Shown: piece after piece, positions 55,395 to 63,729 of the stretch
Layout: every line of letters begins with the position of its first letter
How positions within the stretch are numbered: the stretch's first letter is position 1
Assembly (NCBI GenBank): GCA_963841995.1
Contig: CAWJEX010000018.1
Location: 124,001 to 188,000 of the forward strand
Length of the DNA: 64,000 nt
Direction of reading: 5' to 3'
Source of the DNA: DATDPM01 sp963841995
GTDB taxonomy: Bacteria > Pseudomonadota > Alphaproteobacteria > DATDPM01
The notes under the pieces: model-generated
What the model was told of the DNA's origin: nothing
Seen by the model: the letters and a program-made list of their open reading frames with translations, nothing else
The model's database searches: none
Translations under genes and position numbers: made by a program

Positions 55395-56606
55395 ATGGGG
55401 GTCGCCATGAGCAGCCTTGGTGTCCAATCGGGGGACCGTCCTGCCGAGCACGCCGGCACCGGTATTGCGAGCCGAAGCTTCCACGGGGCGGCCGGCGGAG
55501 CGGAGCACTTCATTTGTATCGAGGCTCCTGCGGGCCTCAACCTTGGAGAACAGATCGAAGGAGTCCAGAAGCATTATGCGGAGGCGAGACAATCGCTCGG
55601 GCTCGCTCCCGAGACGGCGATATTTAGACGGATCTTTCTGAGCGATGTGTTGAACCAAGCCGCGATGATCCGCAACAGCGAACTCGTTCGTGAACCCCTT
55701 GATAGCCCCGTGGCCGTTTCGATCGTACAGCAGCCGCCCTTGTCGGGCTCGAAGATTGCGATGCTGGCGTATCATATCGAAAGCGCCAGTCCCATCGTTA
55801 AACATCGGCTTACGGCAAAACATGTGATCATCGAGAAGAATGGCCTGCGCCATCTCTGGAGTACAAGACTCTGCGCCGACGACAACGAGCTGACCGTCTC
55901 ATCGCCGGCCCAAACTCGCGAGGTCTTCAACGATCTGATCGGCACCCTCGCGAGCCAGGGCGGCACACTTCGTGATCATTGCGTAAGGACATGGATTTAC
56001 CTGAAGGATGTCGATGTCTTCTACAAAGGAATGGTGGACAGCCGGCGCGAATTGTTTTTGCAGCAGGGCTTGACCGAGGACACGCACTATATCGCGAGCA
56101 CCGGCATCGAGGGCGCGTGCGCCCATCGGTTCGACATTGTCGCGATGGACGCCTACTCCGTTCTCGGTCTCGCGCCGGAGCAGATCTCGTATCTCAACGA
56201 CTTCGATCGGCTGTGCCCGACCAAGGACTACAATGTTACTTTCGAGCGCGGCACGCGAATCGCCTACGCCGATCGATCGCATTATTTCATCTCGGGTACG
56301 GCAAGCATCGATCGCGCCGGATGGATCGTGCATATGGGCGACGTTCTCGGTCAGCTGGATCATGCTCTCAATAACGTTGATGCTCTATTGCGGTCCAGTT
56401 CGGCAACGCTGGAAGACATGATGCACTTGATTGTCTATCTGCGCGATCCGACCGATTACGCCCGCGTCACTCGCTATCTCGCGACCCGCTGTCCCGGTCT
56501 GCCCATCTCCGTCGTCGAAGGCGCCGTCTGCCGGCCGGAATGGCTCGTCGAAGTCGAGGGCATCGCGGTCGTGGCAAACGACAGGCCCAACCTCCCCTCG
56601 TTCTAA
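55395..56606 (+). CDS. RidA/chorismatase-like two-domain protein
   Basis: 403 residues. The C-terminal domain (about 280-400) is RidA/YjgF-like: SHYFISGTASIDRAGWIVHM, EDMMHLIVYLRDPTDYARVT, and CRPEWLVEVEGIAVVA with the conserved Arg. The N-terminal half, including a second partial alpha/beta unit, resembles the FkbO/Hyg5 chorismatases, which hydrolyse chorismate, but I cannot confirm catalytic residues. Its ATG is two bases after the oxygenase stop, so the three genes make one operon. A short biosynthetic pathway is possible; substrate unknown. Confidence 0.7.
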   Translation: MGVAMSSLGVQSGDRPAEHAGTGIASRSFHGAAGGAEHFICIEAPAGLNLGEQIEGVQKHYAEARQSLGLAPETAIFRRIFLSDVLNQAAMIRNSELVREPLDSPVAVSIVQQPPLSGSKIAMLAYHIESASPIVKHRLTAKHVIIEKNGLRHLWSTRLCADDNELTVSSPAQTREVFNDLIGTLASQGGTLRDHCVRTWIYLKDVDVFYKGMVDSRRELFLQQGLTEDTHYIASTGIEGACAHRFDIVAMDAYSVLGLAPEQISYLNDFDRLCPTKDYNVTFERGTRIAYADRSHYFISGTASIDRAGWIVHMGDVLGQLDHALNNVDALLRSSSATLEDMMHLIVYLRDPTDYARVTRYLATRCPGLPISVVEGAVCRPEWLVEVEGIAVVANDRPNLPSF

Positions 56607-57243
56607 ATTGCTTGATCGGCGCTCCGCAGGGTACGGAGAAAGGTCGAACCCTGTGGCTGGTGCAGACGCGATCCGGCAGCCGCAGGCTTAGAGCATGATC
56701 TTGTCAGTTCGAATCGGCTGCGTTTGAACTTGCCCCCGATCGAGCACAGCGTCCCACTGTGCTAAAGGTCCGGTCCCACGGGCGGGGCCGAATGATAACA
56801 ACGCTGCGGCAAGAAAAAGGAATCTCGGGTACATGGTCTGCCCTGCTGCACAGATACTGTACCCGCACTTTAGCCCCAATGCGGTAACCCTCGCCGCCGG
56901 CGGAGGGATGCCGCAAGATTGGTCGCTTCATATTCTCCCGCGCTCACCGAACACTCCCTTGCGCTTTCACGCTGAAGGGCTCGAAGGATCTGACGGATAA
57001 AGATACAAGTTTAAATAAATCACCGCGGCCGCGCATTCGGCCGAATCTCCGCTGATGTAATTCAGCCGGCGGGATTTTCCCGTTAAAGATTCATTATCCC
57101 AATTAACCGAATGTAACGCGTAAACCAATCCGGTGTCCGCTCGTAGGTGCGGCGCCATCACGAAACGGCAAACCCGGGGCGATCCGGGGACGCAAAGCCT
57201 CCGGTCTCATCGAGATAGCGGGGCTACCGAATGAGGCGCCGCC
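56607..57243. other. Intergenic region
   Basis: About 640 bp. A minus-strand frame (ATG near 56834 to 56688) could encode a short exported peptide with a hydrophobic start (MYPRFLFLAAALLSFG), but there is no homology, so it is not called. An AT-rich part near 57000-57110 may hold the promoter of the peptidase gene at 57244. Confidence 0.4.
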
Positions 57244-57969
57244 ATGCGGACGAAAATTCCTGTCCTGAAATATTGGGTTATGGCGGCCGCCTTGCTATTG
57301 GCGGCGCTGCCGGCCACTAGTTTCGCGCAAAGCCAAGCGGCGACAGCGCTGATCTCCCCCGGAGTCTTCAACACCACCGCCGTATACTCGTCGGATATCA
57401 AGCCGTTCTATAAGTGGACGGCCATGCTCGACCGCTTCCACGACGAAATCAGGGTGGCCACCAAGCCGTGCCAGGCGGGCGTGTGGACCAATTGCGAACC
57501 GGACGAATGGCGGCATCTGGTCGAGGCGCTGAAAAATCTCGATCTCCGCGGCAAGGTGGAATTGGTGAACGCCGCAATCAATCGGCATCCCTATGTGCGG
57601 TCCATCGATAACTGGGCGCAGGTCAATTATTGGGAAACGCCATTCGAATTCCTTCACGTGAATGGGCAATGCCAGGATTACGCGATTACGAAATACCTGT
57701 TATTGCGCGCCGCCGGTGTGCCCGACGGCCTGCTTCGCGTCGTTGTCCTGCGGGATATGAATCTGCAGCTGGATCACGCGGTTCTGGTCGTCGACGTGGA
57801 AGCAGAACAACTCCTGTTGGACAACCAGATCAATGTTGTTGTGCCGGCCTCCGTGGTCAAACATTACCGGCCCTATTACGCGATCAATGAATCCGGCTGG
57901 TGGCGACTGATGCCGCAATATCCGCTCAACAATACCGTCGTGGCCTCGAGCGGCACGGACTCGAATTGA
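57244..57969 (+). CDS. Periplasmic transglutaminase-like cysteine peptidase, paralogue 2
   Basis: 241 residues with signal peptide (about 10-29, ATSFAQS). Catalytic residues as in the copy at 19457: Cys in NGQCQDYAITKYLLLRAAGV, His in LDHAVLVVDV, Asp in LLLDNQINVV. The shared RHPYVRSIDNWAQVNYWETP, VVLRDMNLQL and KHYRPYYAINESGWW show the two genes are paralogues. It belongs to the bacterial transglutaminase-like cysteine peptidases (LapG-like). No lapD-like partner nearby. Confidence 0.9.
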   Translation: MRTKIPVLKYWVMAAALLLAALPATSFAQSQAATALISPGVFNTTAVYSSDIKPFYKWTAMLDRFHDEIRVATKPCQAGVWTNCEPDEWRHLVEALKNLDLRGKVELVNAAINRHPYVRSIDNWAQVNYWETPFEFLHVNGQCQDYAITKYLLLRAAGVPDGLLRVVVLRDMNLQLDHAVLVVDVEAEQLLLDNQINVVVPASVVKHYRPYYAINESGWWRLMPQYPLNNTVVASSGTDSN

Positions 57970-58248
57970 ATTGAGCGAAATCGATTCCTTATCCCTACAG
58001 GCTATCTGACCGATTTTCTGCACCAAGCAGATTGAGCGAATCGATTTGGACCGTGTGCCGTCGCCAAATTGCTCCCAGAGCACAGCCTCCCGGCCGCTGA
58101 TTTGGGATTAGCTGTCCTAAGGATTTTTCACATTGATAATCAGCGCTTCGCCCAACTTCTTTGCCCTGACGGGTCGGTATCTTGTCAGACTTAAAGTCTG
58201 AGCAATTATGGTGCAGGCGGGTTGTTCCAGATTGGATTCAACGGATTA

Positions 58249-58300
58249 TTGGTGAGCGCACCAGGACTCGAACCTGCGACCCGCTGATTAAGAACGCCCT
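58249..58300 (-). repeat. tRNA 3'-half fragment, Lys-like (copy X)
   Basis: On the minus strand this reads a CTTAATC anticodon-loop start, a T arm around GTTCGAGTC, and TGCGCTCACCA at the end, so the 3' half of a tRNA is present with an encoded CCA. There is no D arm or acceptor 5' half, and the anticodon stem is broken on its 5' side. Similar to copy Y 406 bp away. Confidence 0.6.
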
Positions 58301-58653
58301 TCCACACCGCCGTGCCGTCCAGATCACCGGCGGCCTGGAATTTTGCGCCTTCATCGCCCCGTGAATACCGGCGTCTGCATGGCGCCGCTTAATGGACGTC
58401 TTAGCGAAGCGCCTAAAACCTGCCTCATCATATCCGACGTGCAATGACCAACGGCGGCTTTCTCCGCACTTTCGGAAGCCATAACAAGTTTGTTGTTGAG
58501 GTTGATGAAGCGCATGTAACGGCAAGTGTGCGAGTTCTGATTGCTACTTCCCTCCAACACAAAATTCCGGCAAGATTACGGTTGAGTACTTACGGGGATT
58601 TTCGCGCGGCAGATCGCGTCGATTGGATTGGGGGTAAGAGAATTTAAAAGGTT

Positions 58654-58710
58654 ATTGGCGGGCGCACCAGGACTCGAACCTGGGACCCGCCGATTAAGAG
58701 TCAGCCGAGA
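58654..58710 (-). repeat. tRNA-Lys(CUU)-like 3'-half fragment (copy Y)
   Basis: On the minus strand: GCTGA-CTCTTAA-TCGGC (anticodon arm with CUU in the 7-base loop), T arm CCAGG-TTCGAGT-CCTGG, and TGCGCCCGCCA at the end including CCA. No D arm is found upstream. Starting at the anticodon and running to the CCA is the usual core of tRNA-gene attachment sites, so this is probably an att remnant. Confidence 0.6.
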
Positions 58711-58894
58711 ATTACGAAATATCAATGGGGTGTCAGACCGGAGTCTGTCAGCGTTTGTGCGTTTTTTGTATGGAGTCTGATGTTTTTTCCCGAAAAGGAG
58801 TCCGACGTTTTTTTCTGGTCGTATACAAGCCCCTGCTTGCCGCCGCAGCGATCGTGCCGGCAACACGCGGAATCCACCCCCAATCACGGCCAAT

Positions 58895-59164
58895 TCACGG
58901 CGGTGATTGCGAGCCCTCGGGAGGTTGCTCGGGATAGTGACCGACAATCACCCAGGAATAGACGACGAAAATGACGATTGCGACCAACATTCCAGAGACG
59001 AAGCTGTGCAGAAATTCCGACAGAATCAATGGAGACACAAGAAGCGTTGCGAGCATTGACACAGTTAGGTAGACAATACGAAGCGCCGTTGCCTCCCATC
59101 CATTCCATTCATCCTCATCCCAATTTTTGGTCAGCCAGCGATGCCACCGATGTTTCAACGGCAT
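58895..59164 (-). CDS. Small membrane protein
   Basis: 89 residues with two probable membrane helices (ALRIVYLTVSMLATLLVSPL and FVSGMLVAIVIFVVYSWVIV), a basic N-terminus (KHRWHRWLTKNW) and a C-terminal proline-rich tail. ATG 59164 is preceded by AAAGGAG at good distance, so expression is likely. No family recognised. It lies in the remnant-rich stretch next to the transposase scrap, so may be accessory. Confidence 0.6.
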   Translation of the reverse strand: MPLKHRWHRWLTKNWDEDEWNGWEATALRIVYLTVSMLATLLVSPLILSEFLHSFVSGMLVAIVIFVVYSWVIVGHYPEQPPEGSQSPP

Positions 59165-59167
59165 GTT

Positions 59168-59413
59168 CTACTCCTTTGCTTCCTTAGCGTAAGCAGCATA
59201 TTGTGACCCGGTCGGGCCGTGCTCGATGAAGACATCGGCAAGCACGGCCAAAACATCATCCGATCGAAAGCGCCGTTGCGGAATCGTGCCAAGGCATTCG
59301 CGGCTGAACTCGTCGATGACGTTCAGCATCCGGTATTTTCGTCCATTGCGGGTGATATCCTCGACGAAGTCGTGCCCCCGTGAGCACTTACGAAGCCGTC
59401 GGAACCATCGCAT
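59168..59413 (-). pseudogene. IS3-family transposase fragment
   Basis: About 60 codons of the IS3/IS481 integrase core: DFVEDITRNGRKYRMLNVID, then EFSRECLGTIPQRRFRSDDV and LAVLADVFIEHG. The first Asp of the DDE triad is in NVIDEF; the rest of the domain and the terminal repeats are missing. It is inactive. Confidence 0.75.
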
Positions 59414-59452
59414 CCGCGCGTATCCGCTGAGCTATGGCTTCACAAGCTTTGC

Positions 59453-59626
59453 CTAACGCGCGAAGAGTTGTTCCACCGCCGTGAGGACCCGCAGGGCGGC
59501 GTTGAACGCAGCCTGATCCTGTGAACCAGAAAGCTCGTCTGCCCACTCCCGCGCCACCGCCAAAGCGTTCGCACCATGGCGCTTAATGAGCTCCTCCGCC
59601 GCCTGCCGAACTTCAGCGTCTTTCAT
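59453..59626 (-). CDS. Small conserved hypothetical protein
   Basis: 57 residues from ATG 59626: MKDAEVRQAAEELIKRHGAN, then ALAVAREWADELSGSQDQAA. Alpha-helical and highly charged, like small rhizobial proteins of the RHG-x-A-x2-A-R pattern. Function unknown. Longer forms upstream have no conserved sequence. Confidence 0.6.
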   Translation of the reverse strand: MKDAEVRQAAEELIKRHGANALAVAREWADELSGSQDQAAFNAALRVLTAVEQLFAR

Positions 59627-59845
59627 GTTCAGTAATCCTCGGTTCCGATCGTCAGAGTAGCCCGTTAAGCGCTCTGCGGCAATTTGGAATACGGTGGGGA
59701 CGCTGCCGGCTGTGCTCTCGTCGACGAAACTCGAAGAATTTTGGGGCGGACAGAATTTTCGGGAGGGACAACCGAAGCTAATGGGAAGATGTCCTTTCTT
59801 GTGCGGTGATGCCGATATCGTCCGCGGGCAACGGGTCGACTTTTT

Positions 59846-59887
59846 TTGACCTGCATCAAGGCGGTCAGCTGCCAATTCTTCTATATT
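59846..59887 (+). promoter_or_regulatory. FNR/FixK-type box with spaced -10 element
   Basis: TTGACCTGCATCAA (59846-59859) matches TTGA-N6-TCAA. TATATT at 59882-59887 lies 29.5 bp after the centre, the same geometry as at 2424 and 27398. Predicted start about 59894; the DUF3300 ATG is 59948. Confidence 0.7.
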
Positions 59888-59947
59888 GCGAACTGGATGC
59901 GCTTGAGCGTTCACAGAAAGTCGCGGCGAAGAACAGAGGAGCGGGAC

Positions 59948-61126
59948 ATGAAGGCGGGTATGATCGGAGCGCTCGTGCTGGCTTTCGTGATCATGACCGG
60001 ACCGCTGTCGGCCTGCGCGCAGGGCACCGTGACGCCGACGCCTCTCCCCGAGGGGCCTCCACCCTACACGCCGGCACAGCTGGATCAGCTCTTGGCCCCC
60101 ATCGCTCTCTACCCAGATCCGCTTCTTACGCAGATTTTGACGGCTGCCACATATCCCCTTGAGGTCGTCGAGGCGGCTCGTTGGCTACAAAACCCCGGCA
60201 ACGCAGCACTTAAGGGCGACGCACTGGCGGGTGCATTACAGACGCAAGATTGGGACCCAAGCGTAAAATCGTTGGTCCCTTTTCCTCAAGTCCTGAAAAT
60301 GATGGACAGCCGGCTTGAGTGGACGCAGAAACTCGGGGACGCTTTCTTGGCACAGCAGAACGACGTCATGGACTCGGTGCAGCGCCTGCGCCGGGAGGCG
60401 CAAGCTGCAGGAAATCTTGTCACGAACCCCAAGGAAGTCGTCACGACCGAGGAAGAGACCGTCGTGATCGAGCCAGCGAGCCCGGAAACCGTCTATGTTC
60501 CCTGTTATGACCCGACGCTGATCTACGGCGTCTGGCCCTACCCCGCTTACCCGCCGTTCTATTACCCGCTGCCGGAATGCTATCCCGAAATCGGTTTCGG
60601 CTTCGGCATCGTCATTGTCGAATCGCTGTGGGGCTGGGAATGGTGGGATTGGCACCACCATCGCATCTATAGGGATCACCGCAGGTACAACGCAATCAAC
60701 AGATATGATATCGAACACCATGGACGTCCGACGTTAACCGAGGACACCTGGGAGCACGACCCGTACCACCGCCGCGGCGTCGCTTATCCCACCTCGGAGA
60801 CTCGTGAAGAATTCCAACCGGCTCAGGTTAGGCGGCCTGAGGCGGGTCAAGCGTTCCGCGGCTTTGAACAGCCGGGCGCGGCGCAGGTGCGCGGTACGGC
60901 GCCACCTCCATCAGCGGCGGCGCGTCCGACGGCGCCGATATTCGAAGGCTTCGGAACACCCAGATCCGATGTGCGCGTTCACGAACAACGCGGCGTCGAA
61001 AGCCGCGGCTCGATGGTGCCGTCCAGGACGCCGACGGGCGGCGCGCCGTCTGGCGCTGGGCCTCGCGGCGGCGGGCCGCACGGCGGGGGCAGCCGCGGCG
61101 GGCCGTCGGGCGGCGCACGGCATTGA
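59948..61126 (+). CDS. DUF3300 domain-containing exported protein
   Basis: 392 residues. Signal peptide with a possible lipobox (LSAC, about residues 18-21). DUF3300 proper covers about 35-200: LDQLLAPIALYPDPLLTQIL, AARWLQNPGN, QDWDPSVKSLVPFPQVLKMM. Then comes a proline-tyrosine-rich section (YPAYPPFYYPLPECYP), a WWDWHHHRIYRDHRR segment and a glycine-rich tail. Function unknown; the gene pairs with DUF2950 in many genomes. GAGGAGCGGG precedes ATG 59948. Confidence 0.9.
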   Translation: MKAGMIGALVLAFVIMTGPLSACAQGTVTPTPLPEGPPPYTPAQLDQLLAPIALYPDPLLTQILTAATYPLEVVEAARWLQNPGNAALKGDALAGALQTQDWDPSVKSLVPFPQVLKMMDSRLEWTQKLGDAFLAQQNDVMDSVQRLRREAQAAGNLVTNPKEVVTTEEETVVIEPASPETVYVPCYDPTLIYGVWPYPAYPPFYYPLPECYPEIGFGFGIVIVESLWGWEWWDWHHHRIYRDHRRYNAINRYDIEHHGRPTLTEDTWEHDPYHRRGVAYPTSETREEFQPAQVRRPEAGQAFRGFEQPGAAQVRGTAPPPSAAARPTAPIFEGFGTPRSDVRVHEQRGVESRGSMVPSRTPTGGAPSGAGPRGGGPHGGGSRGGPSGGARH

Positions 61127-61158
61127 GTTTGAACTCGGGCAAATCGGACGAGGACATC

Positions 61159-62106
61159 ATGGTCGGCATGAATTGGAAATACCCCGAGACCTTGCTCCGA
61201 ATCGGCGTATTGGCTGTCGGTATCGCTGCAGCATTGCCGTTGGCCGCGACGCCCACATTCGCAGCTGAAATCGAGCAGAAGACCTTCGCTTCGCCCGAGC
61301 AGGCGGTCGCCGAACTTGTTGCGGCGGACCGCTCTGGCGATACGGCCGGTCTTGAGAGCATCTTCGGCCCCGATGGCAAGAAGCTGATTGATTCCGGCGA
61401 TCCCGTGGCCGACAAGCAATGGCGCGAAAAGTTCGTCGCCGCTTACGAGAAACGGAATGGGATCGAAAATGAAGGCGACGACAAAGCGATTCTTATCGTC
61501 GGCGAGCACGACTGGCCTTACCCGATCCCGATCGTCAAGCAAGGCAAGTCCTGGCGCTTCGACACCAAAGCAGGTGCCGAGGCGATCCTCGACCGGCGGA
61601 TCGGACGCAATGAACTCAACACGATCGAAGTGTGCCGCGCTTACGTCGATGCCCAGCGCGAATATGCGGCCAAGGATCGAGACGGCAGCGGGCTGCCCGA
61701 ATACGCGCAGAGATTCTTGAGCAGCCCCGGCAAACATGACGGGCTTTATTGGGAGACGGGGCCGGGCGAAGCGCAGAGCCCGCTTGGACCGCTCGTCGCC
61801 CGCGCCAGCGCTGAGGGCTATGACACGAGCGGCAAGCACGTGCCCTATCACGGCTATTACTTCAAGATTTTGAAACAACAGGGAACGAATGCGCGAGGTG
61901 GCGGATACCTCTACATCGCCGACGGCCACATGATCGGCGGATTCGCCCTGGTGGCCTATCCGGCACAGTACGGTGTGTCGGGAGTCATGACCTTCATGGT
62001 CAACCAGGACGGCGTCATCTACCAGAAAAACTTTGGCCCCGACACAGCGACCATTGCGGAGCAGATCGACGCATTTGATCCCGATGAGACTTGGAAGACG
62101 CCTTAG
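61159..62106 (+). CDS. DUF2950 domain-containing exported protein
   Basis: 315 residues from ATG 61159 (ATG 61168 and TTG 61123 are alternatives; GAGGAC lies before 61159). Signal peptide ending near TPTFAAE. The DUF2950 pattern is present: FASPEQAVAELVAADRSGDT, IPIVKQGKSWRFDTKAGAEA, and YYFKILKQQGTNARGGGYLY near the end. It follows the DUF3300 gene closely, the usual DUF3300-DUF2950 arrangement, so both are likely under the FNR/FixK-type promoter at 59846. Confidence 0.9.
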   Translation: MVGMNWKYPETLLRIGVLAVGIAAALPLAATPTFAAEIEQKTFASPEQAVAELVAADRSGDTAGLESIFGPDGKKLIDSGDPVADKQWREKFVAAYEKRNGIENEGDDKAILIVGEHDWPYPIPIVKQGKSWRFDTKAGAEAILDRRIGRNELNTIEVCRAYVDAQREYAAKDRDGSGLPEYAQRFLSSPGKHDGLYWETGPGEAQSPLGPLVARASAEGYDTSGKHVPYHGYYFKILKQQGTNARGGGYLYIADGHMIGGFALVAYPAQYGVSGVMTFMVNQDGVIYQKNFGPDTATIAEQIDAFDPDETWKTP

Positions 62107-62127
62107 CGGGGAAGACGCCTTAGCGGG
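62094..62127 (+). repeat. 17-bp tandem duplication over the DUF2950 stop
   Basis: GAAGACGCCTTAGCGGG occurs twice in direct tandem (62094-62110 and 62111-62127). The first copy contains the stop codon TAG, so the second lies outside the gene. Probably a replication slip. Confidence 0.8.
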
Positions 62128-62513
62128 CTGGGCTCGATCCGCGCCGCCGACGGCCGAATCGGGCGGGAAATGAACGAATTTGAGCAGCGTCAGATCAAGA
62201 CGGCCCGCGATGAGTTCAGCGCGGACTTCGCCGCAGGATTCCGCTATAATGAATGGGCTCACTGCCTCCCGAAACGCTGGTATGCCCTAGTCCCGAGGCG
62301 GCCTTTGTCGCCGGCCTTCAGTCCAACCGGCTGCCGAAGCAACCTGCTTGCCACCTACCGGGCCAAACCGGCGGATATTTAGGTGGAACTTCGCTCAATC
62401 GATGAGCCGCGTTTTCGGGGGTCATTGAGAAATCTGCACCGAGATCGGCCGCTCATTGGAATGCCTCCCGATGGGGACACACAACGCCGTAATCAGACGG
62501 TTTCTCGAAAATC

Positions 62514-62557
62514 TTGACCCAGATCAACCCTCTCGCATCCATCTCCTGTTAGATAAT
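62514..62557 (+). promoter_or_regulatory. FNR/FixK-type box upstream of the ABC exporter
   Basis: TTGACCCAGATCAA (62514-62527) matches TTGA-N6-TCAA. TAGATA at 62550-62555 gives the same 29.5 bp geometry as the other boxes; GATAAT at 62552-62557 is the stronger -10 match, 2 bp off. The ABC permease ATG is 62591. The rest of the gap from 62107 to 62590 has no recognisable gene. Confidence 0.65.
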
Positions 62558-62590
62558 TCTCCATGAGAAGAGCCAGTTTGTGACCGTCCG

Positions 62591-63727
62591 ATGCCGGGAA
62601 TTCTGAAGATCGCTTACAAGCTTTTGGTAAACGACCGCGCGAAGTTTGCCGCGCTGCTGGTCGGAATTACGTTCTCGGTCTTTCTCATGATCGAGATGAC
62701 TTCATTGTTCTCGGGGATTCTGAATCGGGCCTCGGCCACCGTTATTAATATCGGCGCGAAAATCTGGGTGATGGACCCCGCCGTTCAGACGGTCGCCAAC
62801 ACGATTCCGCTGCCGGATTACATCGTCGACGAGGTGCGGAGCATCCCCGGCGTCAAATACGCCGTCCCGCTCTATTCCGGCGGGGCTCTGGTCAAGCTGC
62901 GCGACGGCACCTATCAATCAGTCAACGTCGTAGGTCTCGACGATACCAGCCTGTTCGGCAGACCGCAGCTTCTCTCCGGAAGGATCGAGGACATCTTCGC
63001 TGAGAATGCGTTTATCGCCGTTCAGGACTCGGAATTCCCAAAACTGGAGAATCCAACGATCGGCACTGAGTTCGAGTTGAACGACCATCGCGGCGTCATC
63101 GTCGGCATCGCCCGTGTGGCGACCACCGGACTTTTCGGCGTACCGACCCTTTATACGACGTATAACAGGGCCCTTCAGTACATCCCGAGCATGCGCTTTA
63201 CGATTTCCTATCTCTTGGTCGAACCAAAAACACCAAATGACGTGACATATATCCAACAACAGGTCGCTGCGGCGGGATACGTTGCGCTGACGAAGGATGA
63301 ATTTGTCGAGAAAATCGCCGACTTCTACATGTATCAAACGGAAATCGGCACCAACATGCTTATTATGACGGTAATCAGCTTCATTATCGGATTGTCGATC
63401 TCCGGCCAAACGTTTTACTCGTTCATCCTCGAGAACATCACCAAGTTTGGAGCCCTTAAGGCGATCGGTGCCAAGGGGCGCGAACTTATCTATATGATCC
63501 TGTTTCAGGCTACCTTCGTGGCCTTAACTGGCTACGGCTTCGGGATCGGCCTCTGTGCCTTGACGATATGGCTGGCGCGGCTGAGGCTACCCGATTATGC
63601 AGCCATGATCACATACGTGAACCTCGGCCTTGCTTTGGTCATGGTGGTGATCATCGCGGCGATATCGAGCTACGTTGGAGTACGAAAAGTGTTGATGATC
63701 GAGCCATTCGACATCTTCCGAGGCTAG
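62591..63727 (+). CDS. ABC exporter permease (MacB/DevC-like FtsX type)
   Basis: 378 residues. One N-terminal membrane helix (about 18-42), a large periplasmic loop of MacB_PCD type (residues 45-245), then three C-terminal helices with the FtsX domain (FGALKAIGAKGRELIYMILF). This is the DevC/MacB permease arrangement, which moves lipids or small peptides outwards; the adaptor DevB/HlyD-like gene is not seen upstream. The FNR/FixK box upstream and the ATPase two bases after its stop form an operon. Confidence 0.88.
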   Translation: MPGILKIAYKLLVNDRAKFAALLVGITFSVFLMIEMTSLFSGILNRASATVINIGAKIWVMDPAVQTVANTIPLPDYIVDEVRSIPGVKYAVPLYSGGALVKLRDGTYQSVNVVGLDDTSLFGRPQLLSGRIEDIFAENAFIAVQDSEFPKLENPTIGTEFELNDHRGVIVGIARVATTGLFGVPTLYTTYNRALQYIPSMRFTISYLLVEPKTPNDVTYIQQQVAAAGYVALTKDEFVEKIADFYMYQTEIGTNMLIMTVISFIIGLSISGQTFYSFILENITKFGALKAIGAKGRELIYMILFQATFVALTGYGFGIGLCALTIWLARLRLPDYAAMITYVNLGLALVMVVIIAAISSYVGVRKVLMIEPFDIFRG

Positions 63728-63729
63728 CC

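Larger units (their letters stand above)
57970..58894. other. Non-coding stretch with tRNA scraps
   Basis: About 925 bp with no recognisable protein gene. It carries two tRNA 3'-half fragments (listed) and T-rich, GGAGTC-containing short repeats at 58736-58818. It looks like a junction between the core genome and a former mobile element. Confidence 0.5.

Noticed and set aside
56688..56834. Short minus-strand frame with a signal-peptide-like start
   Set aside because: 48 codons, no homology and weak ribosome site; reported only as part of the gap.
58650..58720. A complete tRNA-Lys gene
   Set aside because: D arm and 5' acceptor strand are missing; only the anticodon-to-CCA half can be built.
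62170..62382. 70-codon plus-strand frame after DUF2950
   Set aside because: No family, composition unlike the neighbours and no ribosome site.
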